Below, in pieces: positions 1 through 7,367 of a stretch of 34,813 bases of DNA; position 1 is the stretch's first letter; the number at the start of each line of letters is the position of its first letter. The notes beneath the pieces were generated by a model, which saw nothing but the letters and a program-made list of their open reading frames with translations, searched no databases and was not told where the DNA came from. Both the position numbers and the translations under genes were made by a program. Source of the stretch: Bacteroidia bacterium (GTDB taxonomy: Bacteria > Bacteroidota > Bacteroidia > JANWVE01); NCBI GenBank assembly GCA_025057675.1, contig JANWVE010000008.1:1-34813 (forward strand). The letters are read 5' to 3'.

Positions 1-828
1 AGAAGAGCTTACGTTTACAAACTTTGCTACTTTTGTTCTTGTTGTAGTTCCGCCATCTAAAAAATTAAAGCTGCCACATAAATACATAGTTGTCCCCGAT
101 ACCTCTATATCGAAGACACCATTTCCAGTTGGGAAATTAGGGTCCCAAGTTAGGGGGGTACCTGTTACAGCATCTAAGGCAGCAAAATGTCTTCGAAGAG
201 TAAAAGTATTGTAAAATATAGATCCATTACCTTGTGCCACGAGTATTATTTTATCGTCAGTAGAGATGCTTAAATCTCGTAATGGATTCACGGTGTCAGG
301 CTTGGGATTAAAACTTGTAACTCCCCCAGTTGCTCTAATAGCAGCCATGCCATTTCTCGTAAAAACATTGCCTACACTGTCTTTCACTGAAGTAAAATCT
401 CCAGCAATGAATATAGTGTTGTTTGAACTCCTTGTCATGAAATTAACTACAAAATCAGGACTTGGATTCCATGTAGTTGCCATAGCATTGCTGGTGTTGA
501 TAGCAGCAAGGTAGTTTCTTGATGCTCCGCCTGCTGTAGTAAAAGCTCCTCCAATATACAAGATAGTGCCATCTGTGGAGAGTTCCATACACATGACAGG
601 TCCATCTAACATAGGGTCCCACGTTGCGTCAATAGCTCCAGTAGTTGCATTAATTTTAACCAAGTAATCATCAGGTGCACCTGTGAATGAGCCTGCTACG
701 TATAAATGCCCCCCATGTTTGATTACTTTATTAACTTGTGTCATGCTCTCAGGCATAAAAGTAACCAGACTTTGCGCAGTAAGATTTAATACTGCTAAAA
801 TGAATAAGTAAAAAGTGGTCGTTTTCAT
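1..828 (-). CDS. Secreted delta-60 (DUF5122-like) beta-propeller protein, truncated by window edge
   Basis: Reading leftward from an ATG at 826-828, the frame stays open for 276 codons to the window edge, so the C-terminus is missing. Residues 1-19 (MKTTTFYLFILAVLNLTAQ) look like a signal peptide ending in the LTAQ that is common in Bacteroidota. The mature part has repeats of about 50-60 residues with the pattern LYVAGSFT...LVKINATTGAIDATWDP and ILYIGGAFTTAGG...LAAINTSNAMATTWNP. That pattern is typical of delta-60/DUF5122 propeller blades in secreted or surface proteins of this phylum, often with a T9SS tail at the unseen end. The ligand and role are unknown. A box resembling TAnnTTTG with one mismatch (TTAATTTG, complement of 838-845) lies just upstream of the start. 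Family assignment is by repeat pattern only. Confidence 0.8.
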   Translation of the reverse strand, partial: MKTTTFYLFILAVLNLTAQSLVTFMPESMTQVNKVIKHGGHLYVAGSFTGAPDDYLVKINATTGAIDATWDPMLDGPVMCMELSTDGTILYIGGAFTTAGGASRNYLAAINTSNAMATTWNPSPDFVVNFMTRSSNNTIFIAGDFTSVKDSVGNVFTRNGMAAIRATGGVTSFNPKPDTVNPLRDLSISTDDKIILVAQGNGSIFYNTFTLRRHFAALDAVTGTPLTWDPNFPTGNGVFDIEVSGTTMYLCGSFNFLDGGTTTRTKVAKFVNVSSS

Positions 829-948
829 AGGTACCCACAAATTAAACTACTCACTTATACTTTTTAATATAAGAATTTGTTACAATCGATGATTTAATTT
901 CTTAATTATCATAGTAAAAAATATAGAAATCATGTTTTGATGTTTTTT

Positions 949-1571
949 GGGCGTGCCCTTGTGGGCGTTTCGCTTGCGCTCATGCCCACAAGGTCGGCGT
1001 GCTACGGGCTAACGGTACTACGCCCCACCCGCCCACCCCCTGGGCAAGGGGTTGAGTGTGGGCGAGGGGCTTCGCACCAAGCCTGACGGCTTGCCCTTCG
1101 CATGCCTCACGCAAGCGGCTATTAAACTAAGTCCACTTATCTAAAACATAATCTTGTAAGTAATTGAAAATCAATTGTAAACAAGATAAAAATATACTTT
1201 AACCTTGTAAGTCATTGAAATTCAATTGAAAACAAGGTAAAGCTTCAATATCCAGGGTTAAGATGTTGTAAAAAGTTGATATATTCAAGGTTTAATCTTG
1301 TACATAATTGAAAATCAATGTAAAACAAGATAAATTAACAACATCTGAAACAAGGTAAAAAACTTTAACCTTGTAAATGTTTGATAATCAATCTCAAACA
1401 AGGTAAAGCAAAGATATGTCTAAAAACAAGGTAAAACATCAAAAAGCAGCGTGCGTGAGGCATGCGGAGGGCGTGCGTTAGCACGGTGCGTAGCACCGAA
1501 GCGAAAGCGCAGCCCGCAGCACGCCGACCTTGTGGGCATACGCGCAGCGTAACGCCCACAAGGACACGCCC
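949..1571 (+). repeat. Structured intergenic repeat element, copy 1 (full length, orientation A)
   Basis: This 623-bp copy begins GGGCGTG and ends CACGCCC, with six T before and six A after; the arms extend outward to ATG/CAT. Orientation A means the long GC-rich end is on the left. Both outer hairpins use the stem CCTTGTGGGC/GCCCACAAGG. The core holds four inverted-repeat units: 1151-1187, 1201-1238, 1295-1331 and 1368-1404. Units 1 and 3 have ATCTTGT/ACAAGAT stems while units 2 and 4 have ACCTTGT/ACAAGGT, so both arms changed together. It lies between divergent genes. No protein is encoded. Confidence 0.95.
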
Positions 1572-1581
1572 AAAAAACATT

Positions 1582-1621
1582 TAATAACTAATTCATACCT
1601 ATTTTTTGCAAAAAGAAAATA
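1582..1621 (+). repeat. 40-bp direct repeat, copy a
   Basis: This stretch matches 3293-3332 at 39 of 40 positions (the difference is C1609 against T3320). It begins TAATAACTAATTCATACC and contains the palindromic TTTTTGCAAAAA. It lies 10 bp after repeat element copy 1, upstream of the FKBP gene; the partner lies after copy 2. I noticed no third copy. Its function is unknown. Confidence 0.9.
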
Positions 1622-1728
1622 AACTTAATATAAAATTATAACTCATAACTCTAAAACTCCAATTTTTGTAAAAATGCAGCAAAGTTATAGGTTACTTGTC
1701 CAAAAATATGAAATAAAAAGAAAATTAC

Positions 1729-1736
1729 TACCTTTG
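1729..1736 (+). promoter_or_regulatory. -7 promoter box for the FKBP gene, almost touching the start codon
   Basis: TACCTTTG fits the Bacteroidota -7 consensus TAnnTTTG. Only five bases separate it from the ATG at 1742, so the transcript would have almost no leader. No TTG box is found at the usual 19-21 bp upstream. Confidence 0.6.
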
Positions 1737-1741
1737 CGGAC

Positions 1742-2593
1742 ATGAAAAAAATACTTATTACTTTGTTATTTGCTTTGTTGATTTACTGTGGCTTTGCACA
1801 AAATAGTCCCCTAAAAGCAGGGCAGACCCACAAGACTGCATCAGGTCTTGAGATAGCTACCTTATTAGAAGGTACAGGAGACATTCCTAAAATAGGGGAT
1901 ATTGTACAAGTTTATTACAGATTAGCCATAAAAGATGGGAAGATATTAGCTTCTAACCAAGAAAAAGGTAATCCACCTGTATTCATAAAAATAGGTAGTG
2001 GTAATTATATCAAAGCATTAGATGAAACTCTGTTACTTATGAAAGCAGGTACTCGGGTAAATGTAACCATTCCGCCGAGCATGGGCTTTGGTAAAGCAAG
2101 CATAGACCACGAAGTGCCAAGTAATACTACGCTGATGTTAGAACTTCTACTCATAGACCCTAATCAAACTAAAAAAACAACAGACAATACTTCAATCACT
2201 AATAATACTACTCCATCATCCAAACCTGTAGAATTTGACGAAAATAAAGCTATTAAATCTGCCACAGGGTTAAAAGTTCTTATCACGCAAGACGGAAAAG
2301 GTGAGAAACCTAATACGGGCGATAGTGTGTATGTACATTACAGGGGTACATTAGAAAATGGTAACGAGTTTGATAGTTCCTATCGCCGCAACCAACCTTT
2401 TGGATTTAGAATTGGTACAGGTCAAGTAATAAAAGGCTGGGACGAAGGGATTGCTATGCTTAATGAAGGAGCAAAAGCTATTCTCAAAATTCCTCCTCAA
2501 TTAGCGTATGGAGAGAGAGCGGTAGGTACTATACCTGCTAATTCAACCTTGATTTTTGAGGTAGAATTGGTCAAAATTACCCGAAAAAAATAG
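1742..2593 (+). CDS. Secreted two-domain FKBP-type peptidyl-prolyl isomerase
   Basis: The 283-residue protein has a signal peptide (residues 1-20, ending CGFAQ; the cysteine is not in a good lipobox). Two FKBP domains follow, at about residues 30-138 and 168-279, joined by a Thr/Asn/Ser-rich linker. The second is canonical: VYVHYRGTLENG, EFDSSY, QVIKGWDEG (W233) and LAYGERAVG match the substrate pocket. The first keeps the fold but lacks the FDSS motif and the pocket tryptophan (KALDE instead of KGWDE), so it is probably inactive or binding-only. The family catalyses cis-trans isomerisation of X-Pro bonds; here it would assist folding in the periplasm. The gene stands alone between repeat copies 1 and 2, which are in opposite orientation. 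The start is supported by the signal peptide and the -7 box directly upstream. Confidence 0.93.
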   Translation: MKKILITLLFALLIYCGFAQNSPLKAGQTHKTASGLEIATLLEGTGDIPKIGDIVQVYYRLAIKDGKILASNQEKGNPPVFIKIGSGNYIKALDETLLLMKAGTRVNVTIPPSMGFGKASIDHEVPSNTTLMLELLLIDPNQTKKTTDNTSITNNTTPSSKPVEFDENKAIKSATGLKVLITQDGKGEKPNTGDSVYVHYRGTLENGNEFDSSYRRNQPFGFRIGTGQVIKGWDEGIAMLNEGAKAILKIPPQLAYGERAVGTIPANSTLIFEVELVKITRKK

Positions 2594-2646
2594 TAAAAAG
2601 AGACTTTTCATTTCACTTTGTTCTTTTGCGAGTTAATTTTATTTTT

Positions 2647-3229
2647 GGGCGTGTCCCTCGCTGCGCTCGGGTCGGCGTGCTACGGGCTACGCTTCGCTTC
2701 GGTGCTGCGCACTGCTGACGCACCCTCCGCATGCCTCACGCAGCAGTTTTGGGATGTTTTACCTTGTTTTTAGACGTATCTTTGCTTTACCTTGTTTGAT
2801 ATTGATTGTCAAATATTTACAAGGTTAAAATTTTTTACCTTGTTTGAATTGCGTCTGTTTTGTCTTGTTTTGTGTTCATTTTCAAGCATGTACAAGATTA
2901 AACCTTGAATACATGGACTTCTAACCCTTTAACCCTGAATATAAAAGTTTTACCTTATTTTGTATTGATTTTCAGTTATTTACCATGTAAAAATGCATTT
3001 TAACCTTGTTTAATGTTCATTTTCAGATACTTACAAGATTAAGTTTTATATAAGTGGGATTAGCATACTTGCTGCGTGCGTGAGGCATGCGGAGGGCGTG
3101 CGTCAGCACGGTGCTAAGCCCTCGCCCACACTTTTACTCTTGCCCAGGGGGTGGGGCGCAGCACCGTTAGCCCGTAGCACGCCGACCTTGCTTGCATGAG
3201 CGCAGCGAAACGCAAGCAAGGACACGCCC
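2647..3229 (+). repeat. Structured intergenic repeat element, copy 2 (full length, orientation B)
   Basis: This 583-bp copy lies between the convergent FKBP and bactofilin genes and starts 53 bp after the FKBP stop. Orientation B: short GC-rich end on the left, long end on the right. The left outer hairpin is the short type (CCCTCGC...GCTCGGG) and the right uses CCTTGCTTGC/GCAAGCAAGG. The long end carries the GTGC/GCAC stem variant. The core shows ACCTTGT...ACAAGGT units in the opposite sense to copy 1. Flanks are five T and six A. Confidence 0.95.
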
Positions 3230-3629
3230 AAAAAATTAAAAAACCTAACTTTCTAAGATGAATTTTTGTACAAAGCAAAAATGGGATTAGTATAATAACT
3301 AATTCATACCTATTTTTTGTAAAAAGAAAATAGCATCTTGATTGCCTGTTTTTTAAGACTATGATATTAGCTTATACTTGTAATCACTCTGAAATGATTT
3401 GCCACAATCTCTATGCAAAAATTTTGTGATCTATTTCTCCTACCTTTTTTCTGGAACGGTGAGGGCAAAGTTATTTTCACTTTTATCTCGCTCATACCAT
3501 AAAAATTCAAAATTCATTCATTAGCTCCTTAAAAAACCTTCATATACTCTAAATCACAATCTATTTGTATGTTTTGATACCTATTGTTTTTACTCGTTCG
3601 CGGTAGTTGCTAATCTAAAATATACAAAA
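3230..3629. other. 400-bp intergenic stretch after copy 2
   Basis: No convincing gene, RNA or terminator is visible on either strand. It is AT-rich and holds the second copy of the 40-bp direct repeat (3293-3332). It is the longest non-coding stretch in the window not occupied by the repeat element, and lies between convergent genes where no promoter is needed. Confidence 0.6.
3293..3332 (+). repeat. 40-bp direct repeat, copy b
   Basis: This is the partner of 1582-1621, with 39 of 40 bases identical and the same orientation. It lies 63 bp after the end of repeat element copy 2. Because copies 1 and 2 of the large element are in opposite orientation, the shared orientation of this short repeat is not explained by simple co-inversion. 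Confidence 0.9.
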
Positions 3630-4022
3630 TTAACCTTGGATGCTGGATAATAACCTGAACTCTTTTGTAGAGTATTCTGGTATGGCATTCGCCATATCTA
3701 ATTCCATCTTACAGCCGCCTACGTGCTTAGCTCCTTTTTCTATTATCAGATAAGTAATTTGTATGTCGCCTAGTATACGTGCTGTAGGTTTTAATGTTAA
3801 TAAGTCTTTTACTAAGACGTTGCCTATCACTTCTCCCATTACTTCCAGCTCTTGGGCAATAATGCTTCCTTCTACAAAACCATTAACACCAATAACTACT
3901 CTACCAGAGGTTATTATATTGCCTGTTACTCTACCATTTATCTTTAAATGACCATTGCATTGAAGGTTGCCCCTTATGATTGAGTTCTCGTCAATGATGG
4001 TAATCGGATTTCTGTCTTGCAT
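3630..4022 (-). CDS. Bactofilin (polymer-forming cytoskeletal protein)
   Basis: The 130-residue protein consists mainly of the bactofilin (formerly DUF583) beta-helix, residues 13-107. The repeating pattern is IIRGNLQCNGHLKINGRVTGN, then further rungs through VVIGVNGFVEGSIIAQELEV and ARILGDIQIT. Bactofilins polymerise without nucleotide into filaments at the inner membrane and scaffold cell-wall or polarity proteins. Length is normal for the family, with a short polar N-terminus and a 23-residue tail. The gene follows trmD on the same strand after a 54-bp gap, with no clear promoter between, so co-transcription with trmD is likely. No clear terminator is seen after the stop. Confidence 0.9.
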   Translation of the reverse strand: MQDRNPITIIDENSIIRGNLQCNGHLKINGRVTGNIITSGRVVIGVNGFVEGSIIAQELEVMGEVIGNVLVKDLLTLKPTARILGDIQITYLIIEKGAKHVGGCKMELDMANAIPEYSTKEFRLLSSIQG

Positions 4023-4076
4023 ATAGTAGGCTTCATTCTAATTTCAAAATAAAAGAGAAAAAAGCAAACTTGCAAG

Positions 4077-4763
4077 TTATTTTTTAAACTTGAGTATCAA
4101 ATGAGGTCTTCTTTTTTGCGTTCGGAGGATAGATTGTTCGTACCGCCACTCTTCTATCTGAGCGAAATTACCTGAAAGTAAAACTTCAGGAACAGTCCAG
4201 CCCTTATATTTAGCAGGTCGGGTGTAAATGGGGGGTGCAATTAAATCATCTTGAAAAGAGTCTGTAAGAGCAGAGGTTTCATCAGACAAAACCCCTGGAA
4301 TTAGTCTAGCGATAGCGTCTATGATCACTAGGGCAGGTAGTTCTCCTCCGCTAAGTACAAAATCACCAATAGAGATTTCTCGGGTTATTAGGTGTTCTCG
4401 TACGCGTTCATCTATTCCTTTATAGTGTCCACACAGTAAAATAAGATTGTTTTTCATGCTCATCTGATTAGCTATTTTTTGAGTAAAGAGTTCTCCGTCA
4501 GGACATAAATAAATGATTTCGTCGTATTTTCTCTGCTGCGTGAGCGTAGAAATACAATTATCGATGGGTTCTATCATTAAGACCATACCTGCACCTCCAC
4601 CATATAAGGTGTCATCGATTTGTTTATGTTTATTTGTTGCATAATCTCGTAAATTGTGGATGTACACTTCTAATAAACCTTTTTGTTGGGCTTGCTTTAG
4701 GATACTATGTTGTAATGGGCTATGTAATAAATCAGGTACAGCAGATATAATATCTACGCGCAT
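4077..4763 (-). CDS. trmD: tRNA (guanine-N1)-methyltransferase TrmD
   Basis: The 228-residue protein matches TrmD along its length. It opens with the MRVDIIS form of the family's N-terminus, has [16 protein letters not shown], the S-adenosylmethionine-binding knot region [13 protein letters not shown] and [22 protein letters not shown], then a C-terminal helical domain with YTRP and [13 protein letters not shown]. TrmD methylates G37 of tRNAs reading CNN codons and prevents +1 frameshifting; it is usually essential. I chose the ATG at 4763 rather than an in-frame TTG at 4772, because the family begins at MR and the TTG falls inside a TAATTTTG promoter box. Unlike the common rpsP-rimM-trmD-rplS operon, it is paired here only with a bactofilin. 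Confidence 0.95.
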   Translation of the reverse strand: MRVDIISAVPDLLHSPLQHSILKQAQQKGLLEVYIHNLRDYATNKHKQIDDTLYGGGAGMVLMIEPIDNCISTLTQQRKYDEIIYLCPDGELFTQKIANQMSMKNNLILLCGHYKGIDERVREHLITREISIGDFVLSGGELPALVIIDAIARLIPGVLSDETSALTDSFQDDLIAPPIYTRPAKYKGWTVPEVLLSGNFAQIEEWRYEQSILRTQKRRPHLILKFKK

Positions 4764-4769
4764 CACAAA

Positions 4770-4777
4770 CAAAATTA
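4770..4777 (-). promoter_or_regulatory. -7 promoter box for trmD
   Basis: On the minus strand this reads TAATTTTG, a full TAnnTTTG match, with six bases to the trmD ATG at 4763. The spacing predicts a leaderless or nearly leaderless mRNA. No -33 box was found. Confidence 0.5.
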
Positions 4778-4920
4778 CGTAAAAAAGTGATTTTTAGATT
4801 TACTTCTATGTATTACAAGGTTAATATGCTTGAAATTCTAACGTAGGCGTATGGTATAAAGGTATAACGGTATGGATATTATATCAAGTCTAAAAAATAA
4901 TTTTACTTTTTTACTTTTTT

Positions 4921-5277
4921 GGGCGTGTCCCTCGCTGGCGCTCGGGTCGGGGCATTGCGCACTGCGCTTCGCTGCGGTGCTACACTTCGTTTCGCACAGG
5001 GCTAACGCCCTTGCTCCATGCCCCTCACGCATTTAACCCTGTATTTTGAGGTTTTTATCTCATTTTATGCATAGTTTTGTTTTTGCGTTATTTTGAGTTA
5101 CTTACAAGGTTAAACAGAGTATAGATGATTTAAGATACTTGCAGGATGTTCTGCGTGAGGCATGCGAAGGGTGCGTGAGCAGTGCGCAGCGCAGCGAAGC
5201 ACCGAAGCGATAGCGTAGCCCGTAGCACGCCGACCTTGCTTGCATGAGCGCAGCGAAACGCAAGCAAGGACACGCCC
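4921..5277 (+). repeat. Structured intergenic repeat element, copy 3 (short, degenerate)
   Basis: This 357-bp copy keeps the GGGCGTGTCC start and GGACACGCCC end with six T and six A flanks. The left end is rearranged and the core is reduced to one recognisable half-unit (CTTACAAGGTTAAAC near 5100). The right end is of the short type, so it seems to have two short-type ends. It is the only copy in a co-directional gap: upstream of trmD and downstream of the respiratory operon. Confidence 0.9.
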
Positions 5278-5310
5278 AAAAAAGAGTAAAAAATTATTAT
5301 TATGCAATAG

Positions 5311-5347
5311 AATTAAAAAAATCGGCTAATTTTTGTGTCAGCCGATT
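5311..5347 (-). terminator. Rho-independent terminator of the respiratory operon
   Basis: On the minus strand the arms AATCGGCT and AGCCGATT (5340-5347 with 5320-5327) form a perfect 8-bp stem with a 12-nt loop, followed by a T-run (complement of 5311-5320). It begins 6 bp after the last stop codon of the leftward operon. Confidence 0.85.
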
Positions 5348-5353
5348 GTGAGG

Positions 5354-7345
5354 TTATTTGTTTTTGGGATCTTCCTTATTGGGTACTTGTGTTTCCTCTT
5401 TGGGTCTTGTGGCATCTTTTTTACCCTTACTCCTTAAAAATTCCTCTTTTCGTTTTTTCTCCATCTCTCTTTCCCTTACATACAGTTTATACAAGCGTTC
5501 TCTTTCGTTGAAATTAGTGTAGTCAGGGTTAAGTCCTAACATTCCGTCGTAATTGTAGTGCAGAGTGTGGGCAGAGTTCTTCTCAGCAAGGGATTGTATG
5601 TAATGTATCAAGTACCATTTATACTGTTGAGCGCGATTGAGTTTTTCGTATTCAGGAAGAGAGTCAAATTGTTTTTTGGTTGGGAGTTTTTCTAGGAATG
5701 TTTTGACTATTTCCACGTCTTCTTTAGTAAACATAGACTTGCCTTGATTATTAACCGCAGATGCAAAAGAATTTAAAAATTCATCTGACAAAATGCTTTT
5801 GGTAATGACCATAAAGTTTGCATCTGCATACACGGGCATAGGTCCTCCTGCAATACCTGCGGTTAGATGCCTGTACAACGACCATGAGTCACCCCCACCT
5901 TTGAATATGCCGTTATTATAGTTAGCGATTTTGAGTTTTCCGCCCCAGGCATCCAAGCTTGCGTGGAAGCTGTACTGGTCTGCTGCAGAACCATCGGCAT
6001 GACCTGCACCGCCATGACATTGCCAACATTGTTGAATAATATATACAGCGCGTCCCATTTTTTCTGTTTCGCGTGTCCGAGCAGGTTCGTTGTCAGGAAT
6101 GGTAACTTTCTTTCCTGGTTTTTCTTTTGCATAACGCGGGGAGAAGGTTTTAATGTAATCAATTACATACCATTTGTCCACGTCAGTCATTTTATATCCG
6201 ACGGTGTGGTCATGCCATGAGGGCATGGATGAACCTGCTAAGCCTTTAACTAAACTGCGATAAATGTCCCAGTCTAAGGGTAAAGAAGATGCGTCAGTAG
6301 AGCGGAACTTGTATATACCTTGCTCAAAATAACGCGGCTTTGGTTTTAAGAATGGGTCTGCGGGTCCGTTAAAATATACCATGTACTCACCTTTGCTCTT
6401 GTTTTTCTTCATCTGTATGGTGTCCCACCATTCTTTGGGACGAGGAAGCATACCTCGGTATTTGAAGTATATGTTTTCCACGTTAGGCATGAAAATAGCT
6501 TGTTTGAACCACGAGAAGTCAAATTTTTGGATATTGACTTCTAACTGTTTTAACTTGGTCTCACTCACATACATGTCTATGTCCCTTAGGTAGTATTGTG
6601 CATCTAGTTTTATGCCCTTATTTTGAGGGTCAGGTTCTACATCAGCTACCTTGTCTGCAATAACCATCCTGCCATGGCATCCCGAGCATTTGTTTTCATA
6701 TATTGTTTTACCTTTTGCAATTCGGACGCTCATGGGTTCTGATGTAATAGCTGTGGGAGTAGCTATTTCAGTGCCTGTGGGTACATTATAGTTTCTCCAC
6801 TCACCGATATCTTTACCTAACCTTTGCATATATGCTAAAAGCGCTGCACCATCTGCATTCATTTTTGGGACACGTTCTCCATCTGCATTAAGCTCTGTGC
6901 CTTCAAATAACCAAGTAAAAGAAGGCATGAGACTTTGTGGTACAGTATATCGTGGGTTGTAGAAGTGAGCAATATGCCAATCATCAGTTCTTTTACCTCC
7001 TTCACGGGTGAGGTCCGGGCCTATGCGGCGTGTACCAAATGTATGAGGTCTGTCAAATGCATATTCACCCTCTTGGGATACAGGACCGTAATATGCGTTT
7101 TCGTTAATGGTAGGTCTAACAAATTGTGAATGGCAATACCAGCACCCTTCTCGTAGGTAGACTTTCCGTCCTCTTGCTTCTAACTCTGTATAAGGGCGAG
7201 CATAGACTTTTTCTCCTTTGTAATTAATGATCTCGTCAGTCTGCGTTCCTTTAAGTAGCATAGGCAGAATCAGCTGTATTGCTACCGCAAGGAAGAAGAA
7301 CCCTACTCCTGCTATTAACGCAATTGTCTTAAATCTTTCTAGCAT
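5354..7345 (-). CDS. Fused CcoO/CcoP-like triheme cytochrome c, cbb3-type oxidase
   Basis: The 663-residue protein starts with one membrane helix (about residues 9-31). A CcoO-like monoheme domain follows with EGCWYCHSQ (C68, C71, H72), then FDRPHTFGTRRIGPDL and a likely axial Met in QSLMPSF (M140). Two further c-type heme motifs lie at C220/C223/H224 (KCSGCHG) and C440/C443/H444 (CWQCHGG), with candidate axial Met in SSMPSW. The C-terminus is a charged Lys/Glu-rich tail. It therefore combines the CcoO and the diheme CcoP roles: passing electrons from donor cytochromes to the catalytic subunit encoded just upstream (22-bp gap). CcoN-CcoO fusions are the familiar form in Bacteroidota; here CcoN is separate and the fusion is between the two cytochromes. 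Last gene of the operon, followed by a terminator. Confidence 0.85.
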   Translation of the reverse strand: MLERFKTIALIAGVGFFFLAVAIQLILPMLLKGTQTDEIINYKGEKVYARPYTELEARGRKVYLREGCWYCHSQFVRPTINENAYYGPVSQEGEYAFDRPHTFGTRRIGPDLTREGGKRTDDWHIAHFYNPRYTVPQSLMPSFTWLFEGTELNADGERVPKMNADGAALLAYMQRLGKDIGEWRNYNVPTGTEIATPTAITSEPMSVRIAKGKTIYENKCSGCHGRMVIADKVADVEPDPQNKGIKLDAQYYLRDIDMYVSETKLKQLEVNIQKFDFSWFKQAIFMPNVENIYFKYRGMLPRPKEWWDTIQMKKNKSKGEYMVYFNGPADPFLKPKPRYFEQGIYKFRSTDASSLPLDWDIYRSLVKGLAGSSMPSWHDHTVGYKMTDVDKWYVIDYIKTFSPRYAKEKPGKKVTIPDNEPARTRETEKMGRAVYIIQQCWQCHGGAGHADGSAADQYSFHASLDAWGGKLKIANYNNGIFKGGGDSWSLYRHLTAGIAGGPMPVYADANFMVITKSILSDEFLNSFASAVNNQGKSMFTKEDVEIVKTFLEKLPTKKQFDSLPEYEKLNRAQQYKWYLIHYIQSLAEKNSAHTLHYNYDGMLGLNPDYTNFNERERLYKLYVREREMEKKRKEEFLRSKGKKDATRPKEETQVPNKEDPKNK

Positions 7346-7367
7346 ATTCTTGCACTTTCGTTTTTGT

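Noticed and set aside
266-514. A plus-strand open frame at the start of the window.
   Set aside because: It is antisense to the propeller gene on the minus strand, which has a signal peptide and family repeats.
1175-1400. TTGATAATCAA in the repeat units as FNR binding sites.
   Set aside because: The FNR consensus has four bases between half-sites, here there are three or fewer, and the motif occurs in every copy regardless of neighbouring genes.
1151-1404. Core units as integron attC sites.
   Set aside because: No integrase or gene cassettes are seen, core sites of the GTTRRRY type are absent, and units lie within one non-coding element rather than between cassette genes.
1141-1432. The short repeated units in the element cores look like a CRISPR array.
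   Set aside because: Units are inverted repeats with variable sequence and irregular spacing, there is no constant repeat with unique spacers, and no cas gene is present.
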